Assembly: GCA_036417435.1 (NCBI GenBank)
Contig: CM070909.1
Coordinates: 8,898,597 to 8,962,596, forward strand
DNA length: 64,000 bases
DNA from: Inia geoffrensis
Lineage: Eukaryota; Chordata; Mammalia; Artiodactyla; Iniidae
Reading direction: 5' to 3'
A model generated the notes under the pieces. It was not told the origin of the DNA, made no database searches, and was given only the letters and a program-made list of their open reading frames with translations. Shown piece by piece: positions 49,414-61,959 of the stretch (the stretch's first letter is position 1; the number at the start of each line of letters is the position of its first letter). Made by a program: the position numbers and the translations under genes.

Positions 49414-50221
49414 AAAACTCCCTCATGTCTTTCTGGTGTTAGCCTTCCTTTCGAGAACATGATATGCCTTTCTATTTGTTGATTCCTCTTATGTCTCTCA
49501 GTAGTATTTCAGTGTTTAATGCTTTTAAAATATAGATCTTGAGTATTTCTTAAATTCATTCCTAGATGTTTCATCTTTGTAAGTGCCTTAGAAATGGAAT
49601 TTATTTCTATATTTTTACCCAGCCACCTACTGAATTTTCTTATCAACTAAAATAGGTTTTCAGTCGATTCTCTTAGATTATCAACTATAAAAAATGTGAA
49701 ATTAATCTCTGCTGTCTAACTTTATGCTTCTAATATATTTTAATCTTGTCTAAATGCATTGCCTAATACCTCCAGAAGAATGTTCAGTAGTAATGGCATT
49801 AATGGACATTGCTGTCTTGATCCTGATTTTAATGGAAATATTTTCAGTATGTCCCTATTAAACAGGAGTTGAAATAGATATATTTATTTCATTATGCTAA
49901 GGAAATATCCATCTTTTACCATTTCACTGAGTTTTTAAATTAACAATGGATATTGAGTTTTTATGAGAAGAAAACAAATGTCTTTTGAGCATCTACAAAG
50001 ACAATTACACTACTTTTCCCCTTAAGTCTATTAATCTGATGAATTACATAAATCAGTTTCCTAATACTAAACTATCTTTACTTTCTGGAATAAACCACAC
50101 TTGATCTTGAAGTATTCTTCTTTTAATGTAGTTCTGGGATTCTGTTTGCTAATATTTTATTTCATATTTTCATAAGTGAACTTGGTCTACATTATTGGTC
50201 TCATAGCTGAAGGCATTTCTT

Positions 50222-50690
50222 TTCTTTTTTTCTGGTTTTATTTGTTTATTTATTTATTTATTTATTTATATTGGGGTATAGTTGCTTTACAATGTTGTAT
50301 TAGTTTCTGCTGTACAGTGAAGTGAATTAGCTCTATGTACACATATATCCCCTCTTTTTTGGATTTCCTTCCCATTTAGTTCACCACAGAGCATTAAGTA
50401 GAGTTCCTTGTGCTATACTGCAGGTTCTCATTAGTTATCTGTTTCATACATAGTAGTGTATCTATGTCAATCCCAACCTCCCAGTTCATCCCACCCCTCC
50501 CTTTCCACCCTTGGTGTCCATATGTTTGTTCTCTACATCTTTATCTCTATTTCTGCTTTGCAAATAGGTTCATCTGTACCATTTTTCTAGATTCCACATA
50601 TATGCATTAATATACGATATTTGTTTTTCTCTTTCTGACCTACTTCACTCTGTATGACAGTCTCCAGGTCCATCCTGAAGGCATTTCTGA
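50222..50690 (-). mobile_element. L1 3' end, antisense
   Basis: Reverse complement of the cetartiodactyl L1 3' untranslated end ('tatagttgctttacaatgtt', 'agagttccttgtgctatact'). It starts with an (ATTT)n tail on the left. Confidence 0.85.
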
Positions 50691-51084
50691 TGTAACAATC
50701 CATCCTAAAGGAATTATACTTTAGAGTTAATTTAGTTTAATATCTAATATCTAGCCCACTCACCCTCCCCAACCCATTCTTAACTCATCCCCCATCACAC
50801 TTCTTAGCACAGAGTCATACGGTTCTATGTTAAGAGATCTTCTTCCAGGTATCTGTTCACTTTTATGTACTTATCATGAAAAGAGTTACTCGTTCCAAGT
50901 AGCATACCTCTGAGGTCCTCAAATCATTACCCTCAAAACACCTGTTTGATAAAATGGCTTATTAGTCAAATAGGATGGTTTATACAGAAGCCGTTTCAGA
51001 GCAACAAGACCCCAAAAGGCAATCATGCTTGAGGCTGAAACCTTCCCTTTGGGGTTAGTCCTATTCACAGAGGTCTATCAGCAT

Positions 51085-51250
51085 TGTCCATTAGAACTTT
51101 CTGTTATGGTAAGAAGTATTATCTGCGTTGTCCAATATGGTAGCCTCTGGACACACATGGCTGACAAACACTTGAAATGTGATTAGTGTGGAGGAACGGA
51201 AGTTTTACTTCAGTTTAATTTCATATTTAAATAGCTATGTGTGGCTAGCG
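51085..51250 (+). mobile_element. hAT-type MER DNA transposon remnant
   Basis: Shows 'ttgtccaatatggtagcctc' and 'atagctatgtgtggctagcg', the self-complementary pattern of a non-autonomous hAT-like MER element. Confidence 0.6.
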
Positions 51251-51367
51251 GCTACTGTTCTGAACAGACCGACTCTAAGTGGTCTGTGGAGAAGCCTGAT
51301 TCAAGGAGCCTGTGGTTGCCAACAGCTGGGAAGGCAACTGTCATAGTAGAAAGAGCTCGGGCATGGA

Positions 51368-51790
51368 GGTATTCATTCATTCATTAAATCTCAAATATTT
51401 ACCCACTGAGCACCTACTGTGTGCTAAGCACTGTTCTAGGTATCGAAGATACAGAGCTAAGATGACAAAGTTCCAGGGGATAGTGTGTCCTCTAGAGCAG
51501 GAGCTCACACCTCTCCATTCTTCGATCAAAGTATAAACCTTTCCTTCTGAACTGAAAAAAAAGAGTTCTCCTCTCATGAGATGAGGCAGATAATGAAAAT
51601 AAATTTTAAAATAAGGAACAATAAGTATCATACTACAAACAAATAGGGAAAGTGACAGTCACCCTATAGCTATTTGAGATTGAGTGGTCATGGAAGTCCT
51701 TCTTGAGGAGGTGACATCTGAGCTGAAGAGCAAGAGGAAGGATGTTCCAGACAGAGGGAACAGCTAGTGCAAAGGCCCTTGGCCCTTGGG
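51368..51790 (+). mobile_element. L2-like element
   Basis: Contains 'attcattcattcattaaatc', 'gagcacctactgtgtgctaa' and 'agtgcaaaggccctt', the typical L2 3' pattern. Confidence 0.68.
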
Positions 51791-51880
51791 ACATTAGAGG
51801 AATTAGGCACCTGTAAGTCTAGGCTAAAATCTGGTGGGTGGAGGGGAAAGTGGTTCCAGATGGAGTCAGGAAGTCAGGCC

Positions 51881-52100
51881 AGGGCTTCCCTGGTGGCGCA
51901 GTGGTTGAGAGTCCACCTGCCGATGCAGGGGACGCGGGTTCGTGCCCCGATCCGGGAAGATCCCACATGCCGCGGAGCGGCTGGGCCCGTGAGTCATGGC
52001 CGCTGAGCCTGCGCGTCCGGAGCCTGTGCTCTGCAACGGGAGAGGCCACAGCAGTGAGAGGCCCGAGTACAGAAAAAAAAAAAAAGAAAAAAGAAAAAAG
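51881..52100 (+). mobile_element. CHR-type SINE (about 200 bp form)
   Basis: Head agggcttccctggtggcgc, with an A-rich tail of aaaaag units. It is followed without a gap by a 5'-truncated long-form SINE. Confidence 0.88.
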
Positions 52101-52102
52101 AA

Positions 52103-52396
52103 TAAGCCTGCCAGGGCAGGGGACACGGGTTCGAGCCCTGGTCCAGGAAGATCCCACATGCCATGGAGCAACTAAGCCCGTGCGCCACAGCTACTGAGCC
52201 TGCGCTCTAGAGCCCGCGAGCCACAACGACTGAGCCCACACGCCTAGAGCCCGTGCTCCGCAACATAAGAAGCCACCGCAATGAGAAGCCTGCGCACCTC
52301 AACGAAGAGTAGCCCCCGCTCGCCACAACTAGAGAAAGCACACACGCAGCAACGAAGATCCAAAGCAGCCAAAAAATTAATTAATTAATTAATTAC
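52103..52396 (+). mobile_element. CHR-type SINE (long form), 5' truncated
   Basis: Lacks the 'cttccctggtggcgcagtgg' head. It starts at 'aagcctgccagggcagggga' right after the tail of the preceding SINE and ends in an (ATTA)n tail. Confidence 0.85.
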
Positions 52397-52399
52397 AAA

Positions 52400-53280
52400 A
52401 GAAGTAAAGTTGTTTTGACGTAAGAATGAAGTACATTGTGTCAGATGTCAATCTCTCATCTATTGTCTTTGATAACCACTCAGCTCAGTTGCTGAGGGGC
52501 CCCACTGGGGGCTTATCAGTAAGGACACGTGGAGAAGCAACTATGGCAAGAGGATATCTAGACTGTAAATACTGAGAGTTTGTGAGGATTAACCAGAGTT
52601 CGGTCTGGGAAAAATCTGCCCTTTGCTGATCCAGCTCTGTGACAATTTTGAGACACTTGCACCTGCCGTGGCCAGGCTGCTCTTGGTGGGAAGTGGTATT
52701 AAAACCGCAGCAGTCTCAGGAAGAGAGGGGACGTCTCTTCCTGCATTGTTGAGGCACTCCTCGTAGGCAGTGTTGCAAGCAGAGCCACGGTCCCTGGAGT
52801 GAGTGATAACCCTCCGCCCCTGGAGTGATAACCCTCAGAGCAGCCCAACCTGCCCCCCCGACACGGGTGCCTTTGTTCCCTAGCAGCATGCTTTAGCATT
52901 AGGGACTTTCGTTTTTTGCGCTGGCAGCTGCAAGTCAGCTCTTGGTTGGTCAAGTGACTCCCTGGAGTACCAACCTGTATAAAAATAAACCTTGAAACTA
53001 AATTTGGACTTTATTCCTTTCATCTCCCCATGCCCTGGAAAAAATAGTGTAATCAATCTATCACCTGTTTGTTGTATGTAAGTTTATTGGCTTATTAAGA
53101 GACATTATACTGTATGCTATTGCCTTGTGAAATTATGATCCCTGCAGTGAACCTGTGTTAAACTGTTGGCAAAGACAATCTCTGTCTCCGAGCATAATTT
53201 GCCATCCCCCAGACAAAGCAAATCACTCCCATTATTCGTAAAGGGGAAGGTGACACAGGTACAGAACTAGTGGGCTGTTC
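52400..53280. other. Unassigned sequence left of the ERV
   Basis: No gene is seen. It contains a short local duplication near 52795-52845 (gagtgataaccct twice) and a TATA-like 'tataaaaataaacc' near 52978. It may include the far end of the neighbouring retroviral insertion, but no LTR could be identified with confidence. Confidence 0.4.
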
Positions 53281-53286
53281 CCACCA

Positions 53287-56100
53287 TTAGGCAACATAGC
53301 AGCATTCACTGTTACCTATCAGGCCCTTAGGAATTCTGGCATAAAAGTTTAAAGGTATAATTACAGTTTCTTGCTTAGGGGTAATCCCCATTTCCAGCAC
53401 CCACCGTTGTATCCCTGGCCCTGGGACCACTGGAGCAGACAGGATAAAAGCAAGTAGTGGTGATATGGAGAAGAGCTGTATAGTGTCACCAGCATTCTCC
53501 CCCACCCCCTTTCCCAGATGCCCCAGGAAACTGGAGGAATCTATCCAAGGGGACTCCCCCTTAGCCCCCCTCATGTTGAGTGTGAGTGCACACTCAGGGA
53601 GGCATGTAAGCCAGCCCCTCATGCCATTATCTCGCGCGTTCTAGATAGCAAATGTTTCATCTACCTGTTCCAATTTGCTATTAGGCCATTACTCTGAGGA
53701 TGAAACGCAACATGGTTTGTCCATTTGATGTGATATCTCTTTACCCACCGTTGGACCTGATGGACTGTAAAGTACATCCCTTGGTCTGAAGAAATGGAGC
53801 TCAGCGGCCCAGATGAGTACATTATCTTCTGTACCAACTCTTTCACAGTATTTTGGACATTTATGTCTACCACTGAGTGTGCAAAGCCTAGTCCAGAGTG
53901 TCTATTCTTTTTAAGGCCCATTTATAGCCCCCCAGGTCCACCTGCATTAGTCCAATGCAATCCACTTGCCAGCTCTGCGTGGGGCCTTCCCTGGGGAATC
54001 CTCCCCAGAGCTGTCTCTGGGTTCTGCAGTCTGTTTCTCTTGTTGACAGAGAGGACAGTTCCTGTTGGCATTCTGTGCCTCAGAATGTGAAGAGGACTCT
54101 GTCTAGATTCAGCCCATCCTGCATTGCTGCACCACCCACATGTCTGCTCATTTCATAGACCCAGGTAGCCCCCTCAAGGGAGTACATCAGAAGGTCTGCT
54201 TGCCTGTTCCAATCACCTTTTGAATCTGGAGGGGGGTTCTTCTGATGGGCATTCCCAGAGTGATTTCCACCTGGCCGTGCCCCATACAGGCACCCCTGTA
54301 TCGGTCCAGTCTTCTGTTGCCCATTTACCCTGACCATATGGCCAAGCCATTGGCTACTGCCCATGAGTCTGTAAAAAGCCAGACATAAGGGCTTTTTACC
54401 ATTGTTCAATTCTTTCATCACTGCTAGAAAACAGCATGAAATTCAGCCCAATGAGAGATGACCCTCTACTATCAATCTTTCTATCCAACAGTCTTAATGC
54501 AGCTTTCCAACAGGGTACTCCCTTTGTTTTGGAACTACCATCAACATCAATTTTCATCCAAACTTTCACCTTAATTCCATCAACCATGGCATCTGCATAT
54601 CCTCCTAATCTAATCTTAGCCCTGTTATGACTTCACCTACAGGTTTTGAAATCACAGTGCATAGGGCTCTCCTGTCAAGCCCAGAAAAGCCTCCTCCCCC
54701 CGTCCCAGCCATTTTATCCACTCACATGCATATGGCCTTGAGTCCCCAGTTGGGGGGTGGAACAAGAAGACCCTGGCCTCTCCACCAATCTCTACCTTGA
54801 TTAAGCTAAGCACTGCCCCACACATTTCTCATGATAATCTTTGCCTTCCGATTTTCAAAACTCCTACAAAATGGGGTCAATGGAACAAATGAATTTAGGG
54901 CCTTTTAACGTTGGGGGACCAGCAGGGGATTCCATTGGTCCACCCAACCTTCAGTAGAATTTATCAACAGCTTTGTTTCAACACCATTAAAAGTCTACCA
55001 TCATTCACCTCATTTCTCAATAACCATCTCAAGACTTCCACCCTGATGGGACGGCCCTGGACGCTCCCCTCTGTCTCACCCCATTTTCTTGTTAATTACT
55101 TTAATGGTCTTGATATCAGTAAGAGTCACATAAGGAAGTTGAGACAGCGAGTCTGATAGGGCTTCTGGGATTGTCGTCCAGTTTTGCAGCAGGAAGGTTA
55201 TATGAGGTGTGCCTACTAAAGGGGTCCCTTTAATCACAGCATTTCCTATGACCTGGGTAACAAGTATGATCAGCAGGTGAATATACTGGGCATCACAAAG
55301 CGAGTCCTGCAGGGCTTGTAGCATATAAGCTACATATAAGCTGCTTCACCTGGGGTGTTCCACTTGGCATTTATAGGGGGGGCTGGGTAGTCCCTCCTCT
55401 CAGGATAAACACACTTTACAGTGGCTTACATCCAGCCATCTGTGATTGTTCAACAGTGGTCCAGTGTCAACCCAACACACTCTTCCACTCTGTAGCATCC
55501 AAACCAAAGACACAGCCCCCAAATTAAATACTCTCACAATCCATCTCAGTAAAGGTTCTTTAGGAAGTTGATGATACCAGTCTACAAAACGAGACAATTC
55601 CTTCTCACTATACTCCCTGGTTTCAGCGGCTTGTTCGTTTTGTCCTCCCCCCACCCCGATGTTGACTACCTTCTCCATAAGCAGAGGACTTATGGTGCTT
55701 TCTGTTGTCCTGGCATAACTTTTGCCTTGAGGGCAGCTTTGAGGCCAGTGGCCAAAGCTCAGACCTCAGTCTGAGTTTGGTCCAACATCAAGCCTGTAGC
55801 ACACTCTCTTTTACTTTCACTTTCACTATGTCAGCTAACAATAACTAAGGGGCCGTGTATTTAGCATGCTTCTGATAGTTTTTCATGTCTTATGTATCCA
55901 ATAAGCCAACTCCTTGGGAATTGAGTCTACCACCATTTCTAAATCCCACTGGTAACTGATCACAGCACAGCGACAGTTTCAGGCTCTGCGTGACTAGGTA
56001 GCCATCCGGGATCAAAGCTTCCTCGTCCTGCACCCTTTCATGCCTCTCTTTCCCAGACCACAGGTTTCCATGAGCCAAGGCTGTTTTAGCGAATCCCACT
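53287..56100 (-). mobile_element. Decayed endogenous retrovirus, internal region
   Basis: Minus-strand fragments occur in retroviral order. A gag-like piece (55678-55400) is followed by RNase H-like pieces (54587-54396 and 54421-54080, with the D-G-S-S core) and an integrase core piece (53921-53661). They are in different frames with stops between them. In the integrase piece the SDQG aspartate is kept, but the position of the third catalytic acidic residue (53676-53678) reads Ala. It looks gammaretrovirus-like (ERV1-type), old and not functional. The family name is not certain. Confidence 0.7.
53661..53921 (-). pseudogene. ERV integrase core fragment
   Basis: An 86-codon remnant with SSDQG and HPQSNGL motifs of retroviral integrases. 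The catalytic Glu expected after HPQSNGLI is replaced by Ala, and the frame ends soon after. Upstream zinc-binding and downstream C-terminal parts are missing or out of frame. Confidence 0.72.
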
Positions 56101-56109
56101 TCTCTGCCA

Positions 56110-56935
56110 GAGATTAATAGGATCTGCTTCTATCCACAACACTTCTGACACCAAATGTGTGGGTTTTCCACAGCAAGATACCCTTCCGTTCTCACACCTC
56201 CCGGGTGTGCTACAATTTAGTTCAGTTTTGGCACGAAGCACCCAGAGTTAGCAGGTTACCCACACTTCTGTCCAACGTGGCAACAAATTAGGGGTCCCCA
56301 AGACCCCCTCGTCAGGTTCCTTAATTTTCTATAACAACTTACAGAACTCAGGGAAACACTTTGTTTACTATTATAGGTTTATTATAATGGATATTATAAA
56401 AGATAAAAATGAGTAGCCAGATAAAGAGGTACATAGAACAAAGTCTGGAAGTGTCCAGACTACAGGCGGTACCGTCCCCACAGAGCTTGGGGAGCACCAC
56501 CCTCCCAGCTCGTGGATGTGTTCACCAACATGGAAGCTCTCTGAACCCCATGGTTTAGGGATTTTTATGGAGTTCTCATCATGTAAGCATAATCAATTAC
56601 TAACTCAATCACCAGCCCCTCTCCCCTTCCTGGGGGTTAGGGGAGGTAGGGCTGAAAGTTCCAAGCTGCTAATCATGGCTTAGTCTTTCTGGTGAACAGT
56701 TCCCACTCTGAAGTCACCCAGGAGCCCACCCAGAGTCACCTCGTTCGAACAAATGACACTCCTATTACCTAGGAAATCCCAAGGGTTTTAGGAGTCCCGC
56801 CAGGAACCAAAGACCAAATTTAGAACAAAAGATGCTCCTAGCAGCCCTATCACTCAGGAAATTACAAAGGGTTTTAGGAGCTCTGTGTCAGGATCTGGGG
56901 GCAAAGACCAAACACATATGTCTTATTATGTCACT
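56110..56935 (-). mobile_element. Probable 5' LTR of the minus-strand ERV
   Basis: Long non-coding block directly upstream (minus sense) of the ERV interior. It has repeated phrases such as 'aaatcccaagggttttagga' / 'aaattacaaagggttttagg' and the antisense of a common MER-type LTR ('tggatgtgttcaccaacatg'). The exact family and ends are uncertain. Confidence 0.55.
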
Positions 56936-56999
56936 GGAGTGAGAGAGGATATCCTGTCTTGCTCCTGAACTTTATTCATTCTGTCACCATTAGGTTTGA

Positions 57000-57800
57000 T
57001 GTTACCTGTGGGTTGCTCATAGATATTCTTTATTAGGTTAAGGAAGTTCCCCTCTAGTCCTAGTTTGCTGGAAGATTTTATCATGAATGAATTTTAAATT
57101 TTGACAAATACTTTTTCAGCATCTACTGAGATGATTATATGGTTTCTCCTATTTGGTCCATTGATGTGAAGTATGACATTGATTGATTTCTGAATGTTTA
57201 ACCCAATATATTATCCTTTTTACATATTACTTGATTTGATTGTTGATATTTTGTTGAAGAATTCTGCACCAATGTTTATGAGAATACTGGTGTCTGTAAT
57301 TTTTTTTCTTGTAATTTCTTTGACTGCTTTTGATATTATAGTAAAGCTAATTTTGTAAAATTGGTGAGGAAGTATTCCCTCTTCTATTCTCTGGAAGAGA
57401 CTGTGTAGAATTGGTATTATCTCTTTCTTAAGTGTTGGTATAATTTATCAGTGAAATAATCTCAGCCTGGAGTTCTATTTACTGGAAGGTTTTTAACTAT
57501 CAACTCGATTTCTTTCAGGTTATCTGTTTCCCCTTGAGTGAGTTTTGGTCTTTGTCTTTCAAAGAATCAGTCCATTTCCTCTAAGTTATCAAATTTATGA
57601 CCATAAAGCTGTACCTGGTATTCCTTTGGGTAATTTCTATAGACTTATATTCAAGTTCACTAGTCCTTTGCTTGGCCGTACGGAGTTTACTGATGAGCCT
57701 GTCAAAGGCATTCTTCATTTCTGTTACTATGTTTTTAGTTTAAATATCTCCATTTGATTCTTATCGTTTCCTCTGCTGTAATCATCCATCTGATCTCGGC
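57000..57800 (-). mobile_element. L1 ORF2 fragment, antisense
   Basis: Antisense L1 ORF2-like sequence ('cagcatctactgagatgatt', 'gttgaagaattctgcaccaa'), diverged and without a long frame. Confidence 0.72.
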
Positions 57801-58049
57801 ACGTTGTCTACCTTTTCCATTACAGCCTTTAACATACTAATCACAGCTATTTTAAATTCCACATCTGATATCATATCTGCGCCTTGTTCCGATGATTCTC
57901 TGTCTCTTCAGACTGCGTCTTACCTGTCCTTCCTGTGCACCTTGTGACTTTTTGTTGAAATCTGGACATGCTGCATAACACCATAGATACTGATGTACAT
58001 ATTTTTTATGCTTGAAGATGAGCATTTCTTTTCCTTCTGCCAGCCCTTT

Positions 58050-58480
58050 AAGTGTCGGGGTTTCTGAAACAGGAGAGAAGGGGGCAGGACAACCCTAAAA
58101 GAATGACATAGTCATTGAGAATATGACATAAACTGGTTAGAGCCAACTAGGTCCAAGATGGTGGAAGATTCAACTTCCAGGGACCTTGAGCCTCATTACA
58201 TGCTCACTGTAATACATTAGCACGTGCTAAATGAAACACCCACAGGCCCCGAGGCCAACCATAAAAGGCCAAAAAGTGGGTGGTGGCCCAGTTCCTGGAA
58301 ATCCCCACCCCTTCCCCCAGATAGTTGAAATAATCCTCCCAGTCATTAGCCTATGAAATTACCCAGCCTGTAAAAACTCACCACCCCATATTTCAGGGCC
58401 TCTCTGGCCTGAGTTTCATTAAGTCCTGTGACCAGCTGTGTGATTTTAACTAAAAGACAGTGGGTTCAAGTCCCAGTCTG
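58050..58480 (+). mobile_element. Candidate solo LTR (ERV-type)
   Basis: The layout resembles a MER-type LTR: 'ccaagatggtggaagattc', 'cattagcacgtgctaaatg', 'gcctgtaaaaactcaccacc'. No internal retroviral sequence is attached. Confidence 0.4.
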
Positions 58481-58545
58481 GGTTTTGGCTGGGCTTGAGT
58501 CCCAGCCCATGGGCTCAAGTCCCAATCCAAGTTGTGAGGTTTCAT
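58461..58545. repeat. Imperfect short tandem repeats
   Basis: Three related phrases follow each other at variable spacing: ggttcaagtcccagtc, gcttgagtcccagccc and ctcaagtcccaatcc. Confidence 0.5.
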
Positions 58546-58884
58546 TTCCATTCACCTAGTCAGGAGTTGGACTGGGCTTGAAGTTTCCTTTGCTACGGTT
58601 ACTTGCAGTGCACTGGGGTCTTCAAGTTCCTTTCGTGGTACCTTGTTTGTGTCTCCCCACTTGGCTTTGCATCTTCCTTTCGTGCTGCTTCCCAGAGAGC
58701 GTCTGTCTCTTGCAAGCTCTCCCAGGTGTATTTCTGTTAATTTGACTGGACGCTTGTTCATGCGGCGGTGGGAAGTAGAGGAGGATTCGTGTTCTCTGGT
58801 GTTATCACCAGAGTCTTAGGCAGGCAGTCTTAGGCAGCCGCTATGAACCTGGGTCTTGGGGGCAGTGACTTTCACGAGCGTTCC

Positions 58885-58945
58885 CCCTTCTTCCCCAAAT
58901 GCACTGCTGGGACCCCCTTCTTCCCCAGATGCACTGCTGGGACCG
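58885..58945. repeat. Two-copy tandem repeat, about 29 bp
   Basis: The phrase cttcttccccaaatgcactg is repeated as cttcttccccagatgcactg, each followed by ctgggacc. Confidence 0.75.
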
Positions 58946-59299
58946 GCATGTGTTCCTGTTCTCCCTGAAAGGAAGAGCTTCTGTTGTTCCCTGATCCCCT
59001 TCCCCGATTTCAGTGGATTTCCATCAGTGCTCTCAGCCTACAGGTTTTGATGACCTTTCTCGTGCAGATGAAGTCTGAGAGGAGTGGAATTTTAACAGTG
59101 ATAGCCAGCAGCGGGGAGGAGGGGCGGTTCTCAGAACCCTCCCCCCACTTCCACTGCCTTCCTGTGGGTGATGGGTGGGGCTCCTGAAGGAAACGCCTGA
59201 AAGGGAATGTAAACCCCTCTGTGTCTATAGCTCCCAGGGGGTCCACACTCTCTCAATAGCCAATCCTAGCCCTTTATTAGTTTGTTTAAAAAAATTCTA

Positions 59300-59547
59300 G
59301 GGACTTAACCTGGTGGCGCAGTGGTTAAGAATCCACCTGCCAATACAGGGGACACGGATTCGAGCCCTGGTCCGGGAAGATCCCATATGCTGCGAAGCAA
59401 CTAAGCCCGCGAGCCACAACTACTGAAGCCACCGCAATGAGAAGCCCGCACACTGCAACCAAGAGTAACCCCCCGCTCACCACAACTAGAGAAAGCCCGC
59501 GCACAGCAACAAAGACCCAACACAGCCTGATTAATTAATTAAATTGT
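59300..59547 (+). mobile_element. CHR-type SINE, internally shortened
   Basis: Head gggacttaacctggtggcg. The body lacks one of the usual internal 'actactgagcc' repeats, and the tail is (ATTA)n. The flanks are aaaaattctag and aaaaagtctag. Confidence 0.87.
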
Positions 59548-59814
59548 TAAAAAGTCTAGTTTAATCCTCTTTCTCAAGTAAGCAAGTCACAGGTCCTATT
59601 TCTCCATGCAGGTGCCTGTCACCCTCTAGATTCCTGGTTAATTGTTTGTCCTATGACCTCAGTTCTCTAATGAGATCAAGAAAAGTCGTGTGCAGTTTTT
59701 CTAGCTATTTTCTTGTGCAGATGGGAGCAATACTCTTCCCAGCATTTCAGTTTGGATCGGAAGTCCACTAAAGGGTGTTAAGCAGAAGAATAAAATGATC
59801 AGCTATGTAACTTT

Positions 59815-60300
59815 ATTTATTTCCCTTCCAGTTTTATTGAGATATAATTGACATCCAGCACTGTATAAGTCTAAGGTGTACAGCATAGTGATGTGACTTA
59901 CGTGTATCATGAAATTATGACCACAATAAGCTTAGTGAACATCCATCATCTCAGATACAAAATAAAAGAAATAGAAAAAAAATTTTCTTCCTTGTGATGA
60001 GAACTCTTAGGATTTACTTTCTTAACAATTTTCATATATAACATAAGCAGTGTTAATTACATTTATCATGTTGTACATTACATCCTTAGTGTTTATCTTA
60101 TAACTAGAAGTTTGTACCTTTTGGCTACCTTCATCCAATTCCCCCTCCTCTGTTAACCACAAATCTGATCTCTTTTTCTGTGAGTTTGTTTGTTTCTGGA
60201 GTACAGTTGACCTTCAACACTATGTTAGTTCCTGGTGCACAACATAGTGATTCGATATTTCTATATATTTTTAAATGATCACCACCAGATTGCAACTTCA
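59815..60300 (-). mobile_element. L1 3' end, antisense (older subfamily)
   Basis: Contains 'ttttattgagatataattga' and 'aggtgtacagcatagtgatg', the antisense 3' end of older mammalian L1. Confidence 0.78.
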
Positions 60301-60756
60301 AATACTACTCTGACTACAGTGGGGAGAATGGATTTGTTGGTAGCAAGAGAGGAAGGGTGTGGAGATGTTAGGAGGAGCCCATTGCTGTCATATGTGAAGG
60401 AGTTGATGGTCACCTGGACAAGGCTTGTAGCAATGGGGATAAGAAGAAGATGGACTCTAGAGATACTTGGGGAGTAGAGTAAATACTAACTGATTGGATG
60501 TGGGAAGTAAGGGAGAAGCAGGGAGCCAGGGATGACTCCCAGATTTGTGACCTGAGCACTGAATGGGTGATGATGTCATTTATTGAACTAGAACACTGTG
60601 AAGGGTTAATACATTTGATTATATTGAAATGTAAAACTTCTGTCCTTTGAAAGACACTATAAAGGACAGACTAGCAGAAGATATTTACAGCTCATATAAT
60701 TGACAAAGAATTAGTATCCAGAATGCTTAAAAAAAAAAAATCAGTAAGAAAAAGAC

Positions 60757-61045
60757 AGGGCTTCCCTGGTGGCGCAGTGGTTAAGAATCCACCTGCCAAT
60801 GCAGGGGACACGTGTTTGAGCCCTGGTTCGGGAAGATCCCACGTGCCGCGGAGCAACTAAGCCCGTGAGCCACAACTACTGAGCCTGTGCTCTAGAGCCC
60901 ATGAGCCACAACTACTGAGCCCACGTGCCACAACTACTGAAGCCCATGTGCCTAGAGCCCATGCTCTGCAACAAGAGAAGCCACTGCTCGCCACAGCTAG
61001 AGAAAGCCTGCACACAGCAATGATGACCCAAGGCAGCCAAAATAC
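60757..61045 (+). mobile_element. CHR-type SINE (long form)
   Basis: Head gggcttccctggtggcgca, with repeated 'cacaactactgagcc' phrases. It ends 'ggcagccaaaat'. Confidence 0.88.
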
Positions 61046-61549
61046 GGTAGTAAAATGTAGTAATATAGTAAATAGTAAAAAAATGTTGATGTAACATTTT
61101 TGTAAAGTTACTAATGTAACTTTAGTTCTTTCATTTTTACTATTATGTTGTATTTATATATATACAGATACATATATATAACATATATACACCTGTGTTT
61201 GAAATTTACCCATGTTGATAAGTAGCAGAGACAAAAAAAAAAAAAAAAAAAGGCCAGTTGGTAAAAAGATACACATAGTTTAATTCCATTTATATGAAGT
61301 TAAGAAACATGCAAAATATATATATATATATTATAGAGATATTTGTAGAAAATTATTAAAATATGCATGGAAATGAAACCAAATTCAGGATATTATCCTG
61401 GGGAGAAAGAGAGGGGAAAGGGATATACAAATGGGCCTCAATTTTACAAGAATGTTTCATTTTTTTAGCTGAGTCATGGCTACATGTGTGATTAGTTATA
61501 TTATTATCTACACATTTTTATATGCCAGAAATATTTCTTTAAAAGTACT

Positions 61550-61754
61550 TTTTTTTTTTTTTCGGTACACGGGCCTCTCACTGTTGTGGCCTCTCCCGTT
61601 GCGGAGCACAGGCTCCGGACACGCAGGCTCAGCGGCCGTGGCTCACGGGCCTAGCCGCTCCGCGGCATGTGGGATCTTCCCAGACGAGGGCACAAACCCG
61701 TGTCCCCCTGCATCGGCAGGCGGACTCTCAACCACTGCGCCACCAGGGAAGCCC
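61550..61754 (-). mobile_element. CHR-type SINE (about 200 bp form), antisense
   Basis: The T-tail is followed by 'cggtacacgggcctctcact' and ends 'gggaagccc'. The duplication taaaagtactttt is on both sides. Confidence 0.92.
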
Positions 61755-61959
61755 TAAAAGTACTTTTCAAAAGAAAACAGAAGTCCAGTTTTTAGTAATA
61801 ACAGACTAAGTCTTCCAGTACAAACCTCTGGCTGAAAGAAACTAAAAATAATGGACATATTTTTTTAATCATGGAAAAAGTACCAGAGAAATGACAAGAT
61901 AGTAGGGAATTACCCAGAAAAACAATCTAAAAGACAGTGAGAATCCAGACATATACATG

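Larger units (their letters stand above)
48000..50220 (-). mobile_element. Antisense L1-derived sequence, fragmented
   Basis: AT-rich sequence with several antisense L1 pieces, for example 48000-48430 and 49690-50200 ('ccagaagaatgttcagtagt'). It is interrupted by a SINE and an (AAAAG)n microsatellite. It is diverged, with no open frame of note. Confidence 0.6.

Noticed and set aside
49242..49442. Lys/Arg/Glu-rich small ORF
   Set aside because: It is the (AAAAG)n microsatellite read in frame.
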